Positions 47,677 to 57,372 of a DNA stretch of 64,000 nucleotides are shown here, piece after piece. The notes under the pieces were generated by a model. That model saw only the letters and a program-made list of their open reading frames with translations. It was not told the origin of the DNA and did not search any database. The DNA comes from Salegentibacter tibetensis (GTDB lineage: Bacteria; Bacteroidota; Bacteroidia; Flavobacteriales; Flavobacteriaceae). Position 1 is the first letter of the stretch. Each line of letters starts with the position of its first letter. The stretch lies in NCBI RefSeq assembly GCF_020164485.1, contig NZ_JAIQZA010000017.1, positions 26,428-90,427 of the forward strand, in the 5' to 3' direction. The position numbers were made by a program, and so were the translations under genes.

Positions 47677-48402
47677 ATGAACAAATTTTATCTTGAATAT
47701 TTTACAGATCCCTTATGTTGTTGGAGCTGGGGCCTGGAACCACAGCTGCGCAAATTACGTTACTTGCTTAAAAATCGACTACAAATAAATTATGTTATGG
47801 GTGGGCTCCTAAGGGATTGGGAACATTACTCAGACCAACTAAATTGCATTATCAAACCTTCTCAAATGGGCCCGCTTTGGGTTGAAGCTAAACATCTTTC
47901 GGGACAGCCTATTGATGAACATTTGTGGATTAATAATCCAGTGGACACCTCGTACCCTGCCTGCATGGCCGTAAAAGTAGCCGAAAACCAGTCTTTTATT
48001 GCCGGAGAAGCTATGTTGCGAGAATTAAGAGAAGCTGTTATGATTCACAAGAAAAATATAGGAGATACGGATGTCATCATGGAAATCGCAGAAAATCTTG
48101 AAGAAAAAGCTATTCTGAATTATAATAATTTCAAGGTGTCGCTATTATCAAACGAGTCTTCTGATTTCTTTCGTAAAGATCTCGAAAAAGTGAAGTTGAA
48201 GGGAGTAACGAGGTTTCCAACCATGCTAATCCAATATGGAGAAAAGACGGTTCAGATTACCGGATACAGACCCTTTTCTGTGCTGCTCGATACGTTTAAA
48301 TTTTTAGACCCTTCTCTGAAAATAGATGAAAAGATTAACACAGAAGATTATATCACAAGCTGGCACAATTTAACAAAACGGGAACTTCAGGAAATAAGCT
48401 AG
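47677..48402 (+). CDS. DsbA-family (SpxH/FrnE-like) thioredoxin-fold protein
   Basis: The 241-residue protein lacks a signal peptide and has the thioredoxin-fold opening YFTDPLCCWSWGLEP. The usual CxxC is altered to CCWS, so one redox cysteine is shifted or lost, as in adaptor-type relatives. The later cis-Pro block is RFPTMLI. Relatives include the ClpXP adaptor SpxH/YjbH and FrnE. Its position after Mn catalase suggests an oxidative-stress role, but the exact function is unknown. Confidence 0.78.
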   Translation: MNKFYLEYFTDPLCCWSWGLEPQLRKLRYLLKNRLQINYVMGGLLRDWEHYSDQLNCIIKPSQMGPLWVEAKHLSGQPIDEHLWINNPVDTSYPACMAVKVAENQSFIAGEAMLRELREAVMIHKKNIGDTDVIMEIAENLEEKAILNYNNFKVSLLSNESSDFFRKDLEKVKLKGVTRFPTMLIQYGEKTVQITGYRPFSVLLDTFKFLDPSLKIDEKINTEDYITSWHNLTKRELQEIS

Positions 48403-48901
48403 ATTACATTCTTTTGGGATCATTCTACCTATATGGATAAACTTCCATATTGCTTAAACACAACACTTAGGCTTGATTCCAATTAGGCTTGATCCGATAT
48501 AGAAAGGGATAAGAAGGATTTTAAAAGTAAGAAAGCGACCCAAAAAGGTGGCTTTTCTTCGCTAGTAGCGAGAGATTTTGAAATATCTACCCAATTCAAA
48601 CAGGATGTGGTTGCGGTGGCAAATCTTAAAACTCCTTAATTTAATGGACCGATGTTATCTTTAGTCGAATAGTAATGGAGAAACCGGGACCTCACCTTCA
48701 GTTGTAAATCTAATAAGGTCCAAACCACCTACTGTTCTGTAATACAAATGGCAACTTCCCTCATCTTTACCAGTAATTCTATTCAATGCCCAGACCGCAG
48801 CTAGAAATTGCACCTCCAGATTAATCTACCGGAAAGAACACCCGCACCGAGATAACCCACTGAAGCGGTATTGAGTATGCACGTTATTGTATTGATTTTT
48901 T
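48403..48901. other. Intergenic region with repeat copy and coding debris
   Basis: It holds copy 1 of a dispersed repeat (48481-48632). Between about 48660 and 48850, the minus strand reads protein-like fragments in different frames (for example GYLGAGVLSGRLIW and YRTVGGLDLIRFTTEGEV) broken by stops. That suggests a decayed gene I cannot identify. Confidence 0.5.
48481..48632. repeat. Dispersed repeat family A, copy 1
   Basis: It begins AATTAGGCTTGATCCGATAT, includes a hairpin (AAAGCGACC / GGTGGCTTT, 48532-48555) and continues TAGTAGCG...GAAATAT...CCCAATT. It is closely similar along about 150 bp to copy 3 at 61639-61790, and in its second half to copy 2. Confidence 0.8.
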
Positions 48902-49717
48902 TTATAGCCAGTTACTTATATATTCTATTAATTCCTTTCTCTTGTTAGTGAAAGAGTGGTCGGATTCAATAATATGATGTTCTAGATACCCATTTAATTT
49001 TCCTGGCCAATCATCTTCTATCCTACTAAAATCATCAATAATTAAAAAGGGCTTCCTTTTGTACAATTCTCGATGAGTCAAAAGATTATAATAGTCCTTT
49101 TTGTTTATTATTTCCTGAATGAAGGTTTTGGGATTCAGGTTTAGCATAAACATCGAACCCAGATACTCCTGAAACCTAGGAAGCGAATCAGCATTCGTGA
49201 AATCCATTAAATTGTAACCATAGTTGACTGGGGAAAGTGCTATTACCTTTTTAATGCGTAAATCATTTGCTCCCTTAATTAAAGCTAACCCGCCACCCAA
49301 ACTATGGCCTATTAGAGCGAATTGAGAAGTGTCAATCCTTAATTTGGAGGATATATTTGTATCAGATAGGTAATCCAACAGGTGTCCAACATCTTTTAAA
49401 CAATTAGCATATAAATATTCACCCTGACTGCCCCAAGAACCACGGTAATTAAAAAATATAACATTTTTGCCTGCCATTCTAAGTTCTTGTGCTAAATCAA
49501 GATTTTTTTCATTCCCAGGAATACCATGCAAAAGGAGCACTGTTGTTTTTACTTCTTTTCCAGAGGCAATTAAAGCATATACAGCTATTGAATCATTTCC
49601 AATCGATAATGTTATTTCCTGGTCAAAAGATGGAAACTCTATATTGCCTTCTTGCGCAAATGAAGAGATACCAAGCAAAAGGAAAACAGTTACTAAAAAA
49701 TGAATTTGGCTTTTCAT
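48902..49717 (-). CDS. Secreted alpha/beta hydrolase
   Basis: The 271-residue protein has a signal peptide ending SSFAQ and an alpha/beta hydrolase fold: LLHGIPGNEKN (oxyanion loop), NYRGSWGSQGE, the nucleophile elbow GHSLGGG and the C-terminal catalytic His in ESDHSF. The substrate is unknown; esterase or peptidase activity is possible. It is flanked on both sides by copies of repeat A and has no operon partner. Confidence 0.85.
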   Translation of the reverse strand: MKSQIHFLVTVFLLLGISSFAQEGNIEFPSFDQEITLSIGNDSIAVYALIASGKEVKTTVLLLHGIPGNEKNLDLAQELRMAGKNVIFFNYRGSWGSQGEYLYANCLKDVGHLLDYLSDTNISSKLRIDTSQFALIGHSLGGGLALIKGANDLRIKKVIALSPVNYGYNLMDFTNADSLPRFQEYLGSMFMLNLNPKTFIQEIINKKDYYNLLTHRELYKRKPFLIIDDFSRIEDDWPGKLNGYLEHHIIESDHSFTNKRKELIEYISNWL

Positions 49718-50193
49718 TGGATTAAATTAAATACATGTAAATAAATATAAAATTATTCCCTGGAAAATTTCATTGCTTAGATTTACTTGGTTAGCAATTC
49801 ATTATAAGAAATATCATCTACCAGTAGAAAACCAGACTCGAACCTGAAGAAGAAATGTACGGTGGTGATAAAGAATATTATAAATTTAAAAAACCACCTA
49901 AAATTGGTGGTTTTTAACTTCGTAGCGGGAAAAATTGAAATATCGCCCCATTTCATCAAGGATTTGGTTGCGATATCCAACCTTCAATATCATGTACAAG
50001 ACCGCTAATTGATTCTAATTTGAATTTACTGGGGACTCATAGAAGCAATTTTTTTATTTGCATTGTTTTAGGATTCCTATTTAATATTAGTAATGTCAAG
50101 TATAAAAACAGGAGCTGGCGAGCTTGATTGCCTAAGGATAATCAACGGTAGCAAGTGAGCACGGAGTTTCGTTATAGCATCGATGAAAAGGTT
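49718..50193. other. Intergenic region with repeat A copy
   Basis: This 476-bp stretch contains repeat A copy 2 (49889-49985) and otherwise A+T-rich sequence. A short minus-strand frame in it (49783-49980) is a by-product of the repeat and not a gene. Confidence 0.6.
49889..49985. repeat. Dispersed repeat family A, copy 2
   Basis: It starts with a perfect hairpin AAAAACCACC / GGTGGTTTTT (49889-49915) and then GTAGCGGGAAAAATTGAAATAT and CCCATTTCATCAAGGATTTG, parallel to copies 1 and 3. The leading GGCTTGATCCGATAT part is absent. The hairpin could act as a terminator in either direction. Confidence 0.75.
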
Positions 50194-51516
50194 TTATTCG
50201 TCATGGTTTAAAATCCAGTTTAGAATTGGGTCTTTCCCATTCATATAATCCTCAAAGCTCAATTTTATTTCCTTATCTACATTCAAGTTTTTTGCCGGAA
50301 CTCCGTAGAATATATTGACCCAAAATGACTTGCCAAGTGTAAAGTTATCATCTTGCCAGTCATGCTCGGCGTCAGCATCAATTATTCTAATTTCTGAATT
50401 TGGTAATTTGTAATTATCTCTTTCGGCCCAAAACTTTAAATTATCACCCACTTCTTCTCCAACAATGACAATCTTATCCTTTGCGTAATATTTAATACGG
50501 GCGGCTGTTACCAGACCTGCTGAAAATGTCATATTGCTTGTTATTAAATATATTTTTTTATCGGTGTCAATTATCTTTGGTGGTCTGGTTGCTAAATCTA
50601 CAGGAATTATATAGTTACCACCAGTAAAGTATCTTAAATCAAAAACAACATCATAGTCGGTTTTGGTTTTTAGTTCGGCAATAAATTCATCGATTTTGTC
50701 TCCAAAATTTTCAGATTTATCCCAGTGGCCATTAATGCTGAAATAAGCTAACTTTTCAGAATCAATGAAAGTATAAAAAACTCCTTCGTTCATATTTTCT
50801 AAATAAAGGGGTTTATTTATATTGGCTTTTAGAACATATTGCCAACCCATATCAGTAGAATCAGGGTACAAGTCCATCCAACTTTCGTGTTTGTTATTTT
50901 TCATTTCTTTCGTCCCAAAAGTAATTTCCATGGTGTCTTTTGCCTTAAGCAGAGTAAGCATCATAGAATCCCTTTCGGATAACCCAATCCCATTTAAGAT
51001 TTCCGGGCTTGATAAATAAATTGTTGTTTTAAATTTTTTCCATCTGTCTATTCCTGATAGATATGGATTAAGTTTTTTCTCAACGTCCTCAATCTCGATT
51101 GAATTGATTTTTAAAATTTTTGCACCTAAGTATTCTTTTGAATCACTATCGGTTTTTATGACATGAAGTCCATTGGAAAATCTATAGAATCGCAGAGGTA
51201 TTTTGTCCATAAAACCAAGGGGTATAGCGGTATGGCCGTTATTAGCCATAGCAACACATTTGGACAATTGTAAGATGAGTTGATTATCTGACAGAGAATC
51301 AATCTGAGACTTTAATGTAGATAATATTAACTTACAACTAGATATTGAATCTTTTGAAAATGTTTTGGACTCATTTAGGTATTCACTTTCAAAATAAGCT
51401 ATGTCTTCAATCCATTTTTGATTACGTGATTTTTCCGAAGTTTTCTCTTTGCATCCAATTATTAAGATTAACAGTATAAAGAATAATCCAATTTTATTAA
51501 TTGTTTTTAATTTCAT
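50194..51516 (-). CDS. S41-family peptidase-like lipoprotein
   Basis: The 440-residue product has an SPII signal (IIGC) and a C-terminal S41/tail-specific-protease fold: VVFDLRYFTGGNY, then TSNMTFSAG with the presumed nucleophile Ser, and VGEEVGD. The N-terminal region (CVAMANNGHTAIP) matches the helical part of S41 relatives. No PDZ domain is obvious. It probably sits in the periplasm facing the membrane; its substrate is unknown. The start codon ATG 51516 is the only good one. Confidence 0.85.
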   Translation of the reverse strand: MKLKTINKIGLFFILLILIIGCKEKTSEKSRNQKWIEDIAYFESEYLNESKTFSKDSISSCKLILSTLKSQIDSLSDNQLILQLSKCVAMANNGHTAIPLGFMDKIPLRFYRFSNGLHVIKTDSDSKEYLGAKILKINSIEIEDVEKKLNPYLSGIDRWKKFKTTIYLSSPEILNGIGLSERDSMMLTLLKAKDTMEITFGTKEMKNNKHESWMDLYPDSTDMGWQYVLKANINKPLYLENMNEGVFYTFIDSEKLAYFSINGHWDKSENFGDKIDEFIAELKTKTDYDVVFDLRYFTGGNYIIPVDLATRPPKIIDTDKKIYLITSNMTFSAGLVTAARIKYYAKDKIVIVGEEVGDNLKFWAERDNYKLPNSEIRIIDADAEHDWQDDNFTLGKSFWVNIFYGVPAKNLNVDKEIKLSFEDYMNGKDPILNWILNHDE

Positions 51517-51868
51517 TGGTTTATGTTTGAATGTTGATATAATAAAAACTCGAACTTTTTTCCATCATCAAATATTTTAACGCTAAAATTGAGCGTATAA
51601 TTTTTTTTGCCTTAGCACCCATTTGGGCAAATTGTTCCATAAATAAATCAAAGTAAGGTTGTATTTATTTTTTCCATTTTAAGGACTATTCTTCCTGAAT
51701 TGTGGGTTGTTTTTTAGCTTGTTGCCAACATTAGAACTATGATTTATCTTTTCTTTAAGTTTGTTTTTAAAAACTTCTTGCCTAAATTATAACCATTTAG
51801 TAATTGTTGGACTACCCTTAAGAGTAGTTTTAAAATCTATTCTTACTTAGGTTTTACAAACCCTATTT
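51517..51868. promoter_or_regulatory. Divergent promoter region between S41 and LuxR-type genes
   Basis: This 352-bp region must hold both promoters. On the plus strand TAAGTTTG (51756-51763) matches the -7 consensus, but no TTG is found at 19-21 bp, so the assignment is weak. Nothing else is recognised. Confidence 0.4.
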
Positions 51869-52627
51869 ATGACAGATGTAAATTCCTTTTTTTCCTTTAA
51901 AAATTCCGTTGAACAATTATCAGATTCTGATACAGCTCAATTGTCGAATTATATCGAGGCCATAATAGCATTTACAAGAACTACAAACAAGAGTATCTAT
52001 GTAATAGATTACGAAAAAAAGGGATTTGAATACGTATCCGATAATCCGTTGTTTTTGTGTGGGCACTCAGCTCAAGCCGTTCTGGAAATGGGATATGAAT
52101 TCTATTTTAAACACGTACCGGCAGAGGACTTAAAACTACTTTTAAAGATCAATACCATCGGTTTCGATTTTTTCGAACAAATACCATTACAGGAAAGGAA
52201 GGAATACACTATTTCTTATGATTTTTTACTAAAAACAGGTGAGGGAAAACTACTTTTAATAAATCAAAAATTGACTCCTTTATTTTTGACCGAAAAAGGG
52301 AAGATATGGAAAGCCCTGTGTATCGTTTCACTTTCTACAAAACAAGGTTCTGGAAATATTACAATCCATAAAAATGGTAGTAATCAAAAGTTCAAATATG
52401 ACTTAGAAGGTAGCTTTTGGAGCACTAGGGATAAGATTGAGCTTTCCGATCGAGAAAAAGAAATTTTACAATATTCAATAAGGGGATATAGTATCAATGA
52501 GATTGCAGAAAAAGCCTATATTTCTCCCGATACTGTAAAATTTCATAGAAGAAAATTATTTGCAAAATTGGATGTTGCGAATATAAGCGAAGCTATCTCA
52601 TATGCGAACGTTAACAGCCTAATTTAA
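51869..52627 (+). CDS. LuxR-type (GerE HTH) transcriptional regulator with PAS-like N-terminus
   Basis: The 252-residue protein has an N-terminal sensor-like region (about 30-165, PAS-like in length and pattern) and a C-terminal GerE helix-turn-helix (about 188-250: LSDREKEILQ, then YSINEIAEKAYISPDTVKFH). There is no receiver domain, so it is probably not phosphorylated by a partner. The target is unknown; it stands alone, divergent from the S41 gene. Confidence 0.85.
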   Translation: MTDVNSFFSFKNSVEQLSDSDTAQLSNYIEAIIAFTRTTNKSIYVIDYEKKGFEYVSDNPLFLCGHSAQAVLEMGYEFYFKHVPAEDLKLLLKINTIGFDFFEQIPLQERKEYTISYDFLLKTGEGKLLLINQKLTPLFLTEKGKIWKALCIVSLSTKQGSGNITIHKNGSNQKFKYDLEGSFWSTRDKIELSDREKEILQYSIRGYSINEIAEKAYISPDTVKFHRRKLFAKLDVANISEAISYANVNSLI

Positions 52628-52736
52628 GCAGGAACAAAATTTCTGGAGGTTAGTTTATAAGTCCTCAAAGTCGTGAATATCCAACCAAAAAAATGAATAG
52701 CCTAATCTCGGTAATCGCAGATTTAGAAAGGGATAA

Positions 52737-53327
52737 GAGATCAGTTTCCGAAAAACTACTTTAAAGTATATAGGCTTTTTCGTAAAAAAAGGATGGCTGC
52801 AGTACAATTCAAAAACAGGATATTATATCATTAAATCCTTTGACAAAATACGAGAAGAAAACAATTGGGAGGCAAGACTTTCCTTCCCGGTAGATTTTTA
52901 TACTTATAGAAACATTAAGGCAATTACAGGAGCAATTATTTATGGATACCTCCATAAAGATTTTTGAAGAAAAGTAAGGAGAAAGAAAAGCGTACAGATA
53001 AAAGGCAGTACCTATCATTTTCTATCCCCTCACTTTAATTATAAAGAAGCACCTGCTCCGTTATCTGTCCTTGGAATCTGTAGGATATTCCAAATTTCAC
53101 CGTCTACTGCTTCCAGGCTTAAAGATGCTGCCGTAAAACGAAAATTGCTTGAGGTCAAAAAGGATTACGGGGCACCAGTACCCAGTAAAAAAGCCATGGA
53201 GCTGTGTTTAGACCACAATGATAAGAGCAACAATATTGTCTTTTACCAGGGAAATTACCGATTCCAGTTAATTGATACTATTTTACCTCCTTTTCTTTTT
53301 AAAAAGCGGAAAAAACTGAAAACATAA
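52737..53327 (+). pseudogene. Broken HTH-domain gene of mobile-element type
   Basis: One frame stays open from 52737 to the TAA at 53327, apart from a single TGA at 52965-52967. It has no start codon. The first part reads VKKGWLQYNSKTGYYIIKSF and the second contains LSVLGICRIFQISPSTASRL, an HTH-like segment. I recall similar proteins on plasmids and integrative elements of Bacteroidota. The loss of the 5' end plus the stop codon make it a pseudogene. Confidence 0.65.
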
Positions 53328-53430
53328 AGGAAAGGTTTATAGGGGAAATCAAAATAAAAAAACTTTCTGGCCAAAGTTTGCTAATGTTTAGGCGCTATAG
53401 CGCGTTTCTTTATTTTTAGCGGCCAGCTGC

Positions 53431-53500
53431 ACCAAGGCTTGTTCAGAAGAGGTGCAGCACTTGTTTCCAACTTGTTCATTTTTTGAACAAGTTGATTTTA
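53431..53500. repeat. Dispersed repeat family B, copy 1
   Basis: ACCAAGGCTTGTTCAGAAGA followed by CAACTTGTTCATTTTTTGAACAAGTT-type sequence matches 57373-57450 with small changes and one internal insertion. A perfect hairpin (AACTTGTTCA 53469-53478, TGAACAAGTT 53484-53493) sits at its end. Confidence 0.7.
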
Positions 53501-53725
53501 TACTATAGATTTTTTTGTAAACAGAGGTTCGGGGATGCTCTCCACGATCTTTTCTATTTATCACTGTCCAAATCGCCAAATACAGGCGGCAGGGTTTTGT
53601 ACGAACGATTTCCCCTTCTATATCCCTGGAAAGAAATTCTCGGAATCAAAATTTCTATGGTTCATTTTCAATCCCTTGTTTATTCTTTTTCAGTAAATTA
53701 GTTAGATTATTCAAAACCAAATATT

Positions 53726-55105
53726 ATGAAATGCTTCGGAAGGATTTTCGTATTGTCTTTATTTTACAGCTTTATTCTGAATCCTCTTAATGCCCAGCAA
53801 CAGGGTACTTCAGAAATGCCGGCTTATGTAATTACCAATGTGAATGTGATCCCAATGAATAATGCGGAGATTCTTAAAAACATGCACGTTATCGTGGAAG
53901 AAGGCAGGATCACAGGCGTAGGGCCTTCCGCAGAAACAGCCATTCTGCCCGGTGCTCAGGAAATTGATGGCAAGGGTAAATATCTTATGCCTGGGCTGGC
54001 AGAGATGCACGGGCATATTCCGGGATCGGAGCAGCTTCAATATGCAGAAGATGTACTTTTCCTGTATATCGCCAATGGGGTGACCACGGTGCGTAATATG
54101 TTGGGTACAAAATACCAGCTACAGCTTCGGGAACGAGTAAAGAATGGGGAACTGCCGGGTCCAACTATTTTTGCTGCAAGCCCCTGGCTAAGCAAGGAGG
54201 CTATTCCTACACCGGAGGCTGCCAGTAGGATTGTAAAAGAGCATAAAGAAGTCGGATTTGATTTGCTCAAAATAGGTAGCCTTGATCCTGAAACCTATAA
54301 GCAAATGGCTCGCACCGCCCACAATATCAACATGCCTTTTGGTGGACATATACCTGAAGCTGTAGGCTTGAAGGGAGCCCTGGAAGCACGGCAAACCTCA
54401 ATAGACCATTATGACCGTTATGTGGAATTTCTTGTTTCGGAAAAGGCTAAGAAAGGTCGGAGTAACGGTTTTTTTGGCAGCGGCATCATAGACCTTATTA
54501 ATCGCGAAAGGATTTCCGAAGCTATTGAAATGACCGTGGAAGCCGGTACCTGGAATGTGCCGACCTTAAGTCTGGTTGAACATCTCGCCAGCGAAGAAGC
54601 CGCTGAAGAAATGATAATCCGGCCGGAAATGCGCTATATGCCCAAGCCTGTGCTTAACGACTGGGTAAAGTTCAAAAATGATTACGTACAACGCGAAGAT
54701 TTCCAACCGGAAAACACCGCAGCTCTTGTGGAGTTTAGGAGGGAACTCACCAAAAAACTTCACGAAGCCGGGGCCGGAATAGTGCTGGGATCTGATGCAC
54801 CGCAATTTTTTAACGTACCGGGCTTCTCCATCCACCACGAACTGGAGATGATGGTGAACACCGGCCTCTCTCCTTATGAGGTTTTGGTCACCGGCACCAA
54901 AAATGCGGCTGAGTATTTTGGCACACCGGAGGAATTTGGAACCGTGCAGCAAGGCCGTCGGGCAGATTTGATCCTGCTAAACGCTAATCCTCTGGAGGAT
55001 ATCACGAATGTACAAAATCGGGCCGGGGTGATGGTGCGCGGACTTTGGTACCCGGAAGAAAAGATTGGCCAAAAACTGAAAGAGATTGAGGAAAGGAATA
55101 ATTAG
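53726..55105 (+). CDS. Secreted metal-dependent amidohydrolase
   Basis: The 459-residue protein has a signal peptide ending PLNAQ and an amidohydrolase fold of the imidazolonepropionase/prolidase-like group. The metal motif HGH appears in LAEMHGHIPG. Later ligands are expected at GGHIPE, SIDHYDRY and the Asp in VLGSDAPQF. The C-terminal block RADLILLNANPLEDI is typical. The substrate is unknown; dipeptides or cyclic amides are possible. It has no clear operon partner. Confidence 0.88.
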   Translation: MKCFGRIFVLSLFYSFILNPLNAQQQGTSEMPAYVITNVNVIPMNNAEILKNMHVIVEEGRITGVGPSAETAILPGAQEIDGKGKYLMPGLAEMHGHIPGSEQLQYAEDVLFLYIANGVTTVRNMLGTKYQLQLRERVKNGELPGPTIFAASPWLSKEAIPTPEAASRIVKEHKEVGFDLLKIGSLDPETYKQMARTAHNINMPFGGHIPEAVGLKGALEARQTSIDHYDRYVEFLVSEKAKKGRSNGFFGSGIIDLINRERISEAIEMTVEAGTWNVPTLSLVEHLASEEAAEEMIIRPEMRYMPKPVLNDWVKFKNDYVQREDFQPENTAALVEFRRELTKKLHEAGAGIVLGSDAPQFFNVPGFSIHHELEMMVNTGLSPYEVLVTGTKNAAEYFGTPEEFGTVQQGRRADLILLNANPLEDITNVQNRAGVMVRGLWYPEEKIGQKLKEIEERNN

Positions 55106-55127
55106 GGGAATCACTTTTTCGTTGTTT

Positions 55128-55216
55128 TGTCATTCCAAACCCTTCGCCTACCGCTCAGGACAGGTGCAGTAAGGAAACTCAAAAGAGTAAGCTGCTGAAG
55201 TTAAAAGCTTTTTAAA
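55128..55216. repeat. Dispersed repeat family C, copy 1
   Basis: TTGTCATTCC...ACCCTTCG...CTCAGGACAGG...GAAGTTAAAAGCTTTT matches 57239-57328 in the same orientation. The two copies flank the acyl-CoA dehydrogenase gene as direct repeats about 2.1 kb apart. Confidence 0.75.
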
Positions 55217-55261
55217 TAGGAACTACATTATGAGAGTCCTCCTGGACTCCTGGAAAAGAGC

Positions 55262-57055
55262 TTACAAATACTTCCCTTCAGCTATCATGGTCCGGGCAAT
55301 CCTTCTACGGGCATCTTTGATATTGAATAGCTGGGCTTGGGTAAAGCATTCCAAACCCTTCATCAGCAAAGAACGCTCCTTCCCTTCCGCAAAGCTGAGG
55401 ATAGCCTCCTGCCCTGCCTGCCTAATCTTTTCCACCGACTCATACAAAAAGACACGGCTGATGTCGGCTATGTGATCCGGGGTCGTCAATTCCCCTTTGG
55501 TTCTTAGGTTTTCAGCTTTGGTCAGTACGGCTTCCAGAAGGTATACCTGAATGATCATATCTGAAATATGCATCAGCACCTCCTGTTCTTCCTTAAGCTT
55601 TTTCCCGAGCCGTTGCGCCGCTGCTCCAAAGATGATAAGCATCGACTTTTTAAGATCTTCCAGGATTGCAAAAGCTACCACCGAACCGCCACCGGCCTGC
55701 TTCTTTTCAGCAGGATTGGAGGTGAGCTCCTTTTGTACCTGCTTTGCCGCTTGCAGCAGCTCCAACTCCCCGGTCATGGCTTTCTTCAGCAACATATCGA
55801 CGATCAGCATCCGATTAATCTCATTGGTACCCTCATAGATACGCGTAATTCGGGCATTGCGGTAAAGCCTGGCCATTGGCGCATCTTCAGAAAAGCCCAT
55901 TCCGCCAAAAATCTGTACCCCCTCATCTACCACCAGGGCCAGGCATTCTGACCCAAATACCTTCAGGATAGCGCACTCGATCCCATAAGCCGATACTGCT
56001 GCGACCTCTGCTTTTTCAACTGAAAGGCCTTCGGCTTCCAGGGCAGCCATCTTTTGGTCTATGAATTGGCCCGTGCGATAGGTCGCGGCCTCCATGGCAA
56101 AGATCCTTACGGCCAATTGTGCCAGCTTATGCTGAATGGCTCCAAAACTGCTAATGGAGCTCCCGAACTGCTTCCGCTCCAGGGCATATTCCACAGCGAG
56201 ATCAAACGCCCTTTTTGAGGTTCCAATAGCCGCTGCCCCCAGTTTGATGCGCCCGGTGTTCAGCACATTAAGGGCTATCTTAAATCCTTCTTCCCGTTTC
56301 CCCAACATATTTTCTGCAGGCAACCGCACGTCATTGAAAAATACCTGCCGCGTGGACGAGCCCTTAATTCCCATTTTGCGCTCTTCTTCGCCCAAGCTGA
56401 TGCCACCGAACTCCTTTTCCACAATAAAGGCGGAGAGATTCCTGTCATCCTCAACTTTGCCGAATACAATAAAAATATCGGCAAATCCCGAATTGGTAAT
56501 CCACATTTTTTGTCCGTTGAGCAGATAAGCAGCCCCGCCCTCCACTGGGGTAGCCCTGGTCTTTCCTGAGTTGGCATCAGATCCCGCCTCTGGTTCGGTA
56601 AGGCAGTAGCAGCTTTTCCACTCCCCGCTCACCAGTTTTGGAAGGTACCGCTGCTTTTGGGCTTCGGAACCGTAAAAAAGGATTGGCGCGATGCCTATGC
56701 TGGTCTGCACCCCAAAGGTGGGGGAGAATCCCGATACCCGGCCCACCTCCTCTGTCACCCGGAGACTGGTGGTGAAAGAAACCGGCATGCCTCCATATTC
56801 TTCGGGAATTGCAAGACCCAAAAGCCCAAGCTCCCCGGCTTTTTCCAGCAGAGCAACTGAACGGCTATGCTCTTTCTGGTGTTCCAACTCATCTGCCAGG
56901 GGTTGAGCCTCACGCTGAATGAACTCTTTGACGCTTCCCAGGACCATTTGCTCTTCTTCGGAAAAAAGGGAACCGTGGAAATTGCTACTTTCCGCGGGAC
57001 GGATCAAAAAAGCGCCTCCGGTTCTTTGCTCTTTGGTTTCTTGTGGTGTTTTCAT
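55262..57055 (-). CDS. Acyl-CoA dehydrogenase
   Basis: The 597-residue protein has the standard ACAD core: N-terminal helical domain, the FAD/substrate block CYCLTEPEAGSDANS, the beta domain with WITNSG, and the C-terminal helical domain with the catalytic-base region RIYEGTNEINRM. A C-terminal extension of about 150 residues makes it longer than short-chain enzymes, as in VLCAD/ACAD9-type and many Bacteroidota proteins. It oxidises fatty acyl-CoA in the cytoplasm. There is no neighbouring beta-oxidation gene in the window. Confidence 0.94.
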   Translation of the reverse strand: MKTPQETKEQRTGGAFLIRPAESSNFHGSLFSEEEQMVLGSVKEFIQREAQPLADELEHQKEHSRSVALLEKAGELGLLGLAIPEEYGGMPVSFTTSLRVTEEVGRVSGFSPTFGVQTSIGIAPILFYGSEAQKQRYLPKLVSGEWKSCYCLTEPEAGSDANSGKTRATPVEGGAAYLLNGQKMWITNSGFADIFIVFGKVEDDRNLSAFIVEKEFGGISLGEEERKMGIKGSSTRQVFFNDVRLPAENMLGKREEGFKIALNVLNTGRIKLGAAAIGTSKRAFDLAVEYALERKQFGSSISSFGAIQHKLAQLAVRIFAMEAATYRTGQFIDQKMAALEAEGLSVEKAEVAAVSAYGIECAILKVFGSECLALVVDEGVQIFGGMGFSEDAPMARLYRNARITRIYEGTNEINRMLIVDMLLKKAMTGELELLQAAKQVQKELTSNPAEKKQAGGGSVVAFAILEDLKKSMLIIFGAAAQRLGKKLKEEQEVLMHISDMIIQVYLLEAVLTKAENLRTKGELTTPDHIADISRVFLYESVEKIRQAGQEAILSFAEGKERSLLMKGLECFTQAQLFNIKDARRRIARTMIAEGKYL

Positions 57056-57238
57056 AATTAAGTGGATTTCAGAATTCTCTCCAAAAGTGTGGTTAGGGGG
57101 TAATCTTAATTATATGTTCCTGCAAACATCTTCATCTATTAGTTAGTTAATCATTTACCAATGATTAGAGGAAGTTATATTCAAAAATAATGAATTAGAG
57201 TCAAAAAACTGACTATCATAAATTTACAATTCGGTTGT

Positions 57239-57328
57239 TTGTTATCCTGAACCCTTCGGCCAAGACTCAGGACAGGCGCAGTGAGGAAGATTTGAAGTGA
57301 GTTGCTTAAGTTAAAAGCTTTTAAAAAA
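57239..57328. repeat. Dispersed repeat family C, copy 2
   Basis: TTGTTATCCTGAACCCTTCG...ACTCAGGACAGG...TTAAAAGCTTTT pairs with copy 1 at 55128-55216, with about one change in four to five bases. Confidence 0.75.
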
Positions 57329-57372
57329 CCTGAATAACAAATAGGCTTGATTCCGTTACTGTACCCCAATCA

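Larger units (their letters stand above)
52628..53725. other. Region of decayed DNA between LuxR and amidohydrolase genes
   Basis: It contains the broken HTH gene (52737-53327), a perfect inverted repeat (53469-53493) and repeat B copy 1 (53431-53500). No intact gene is seen. Confidence 0.65.

Noticed and set aside
49783..49980. Minus-strand frame of 65 codons
   Set aside because: It is produced by dispersed repeat A; similar peptides appear at the other copies with different breaks.
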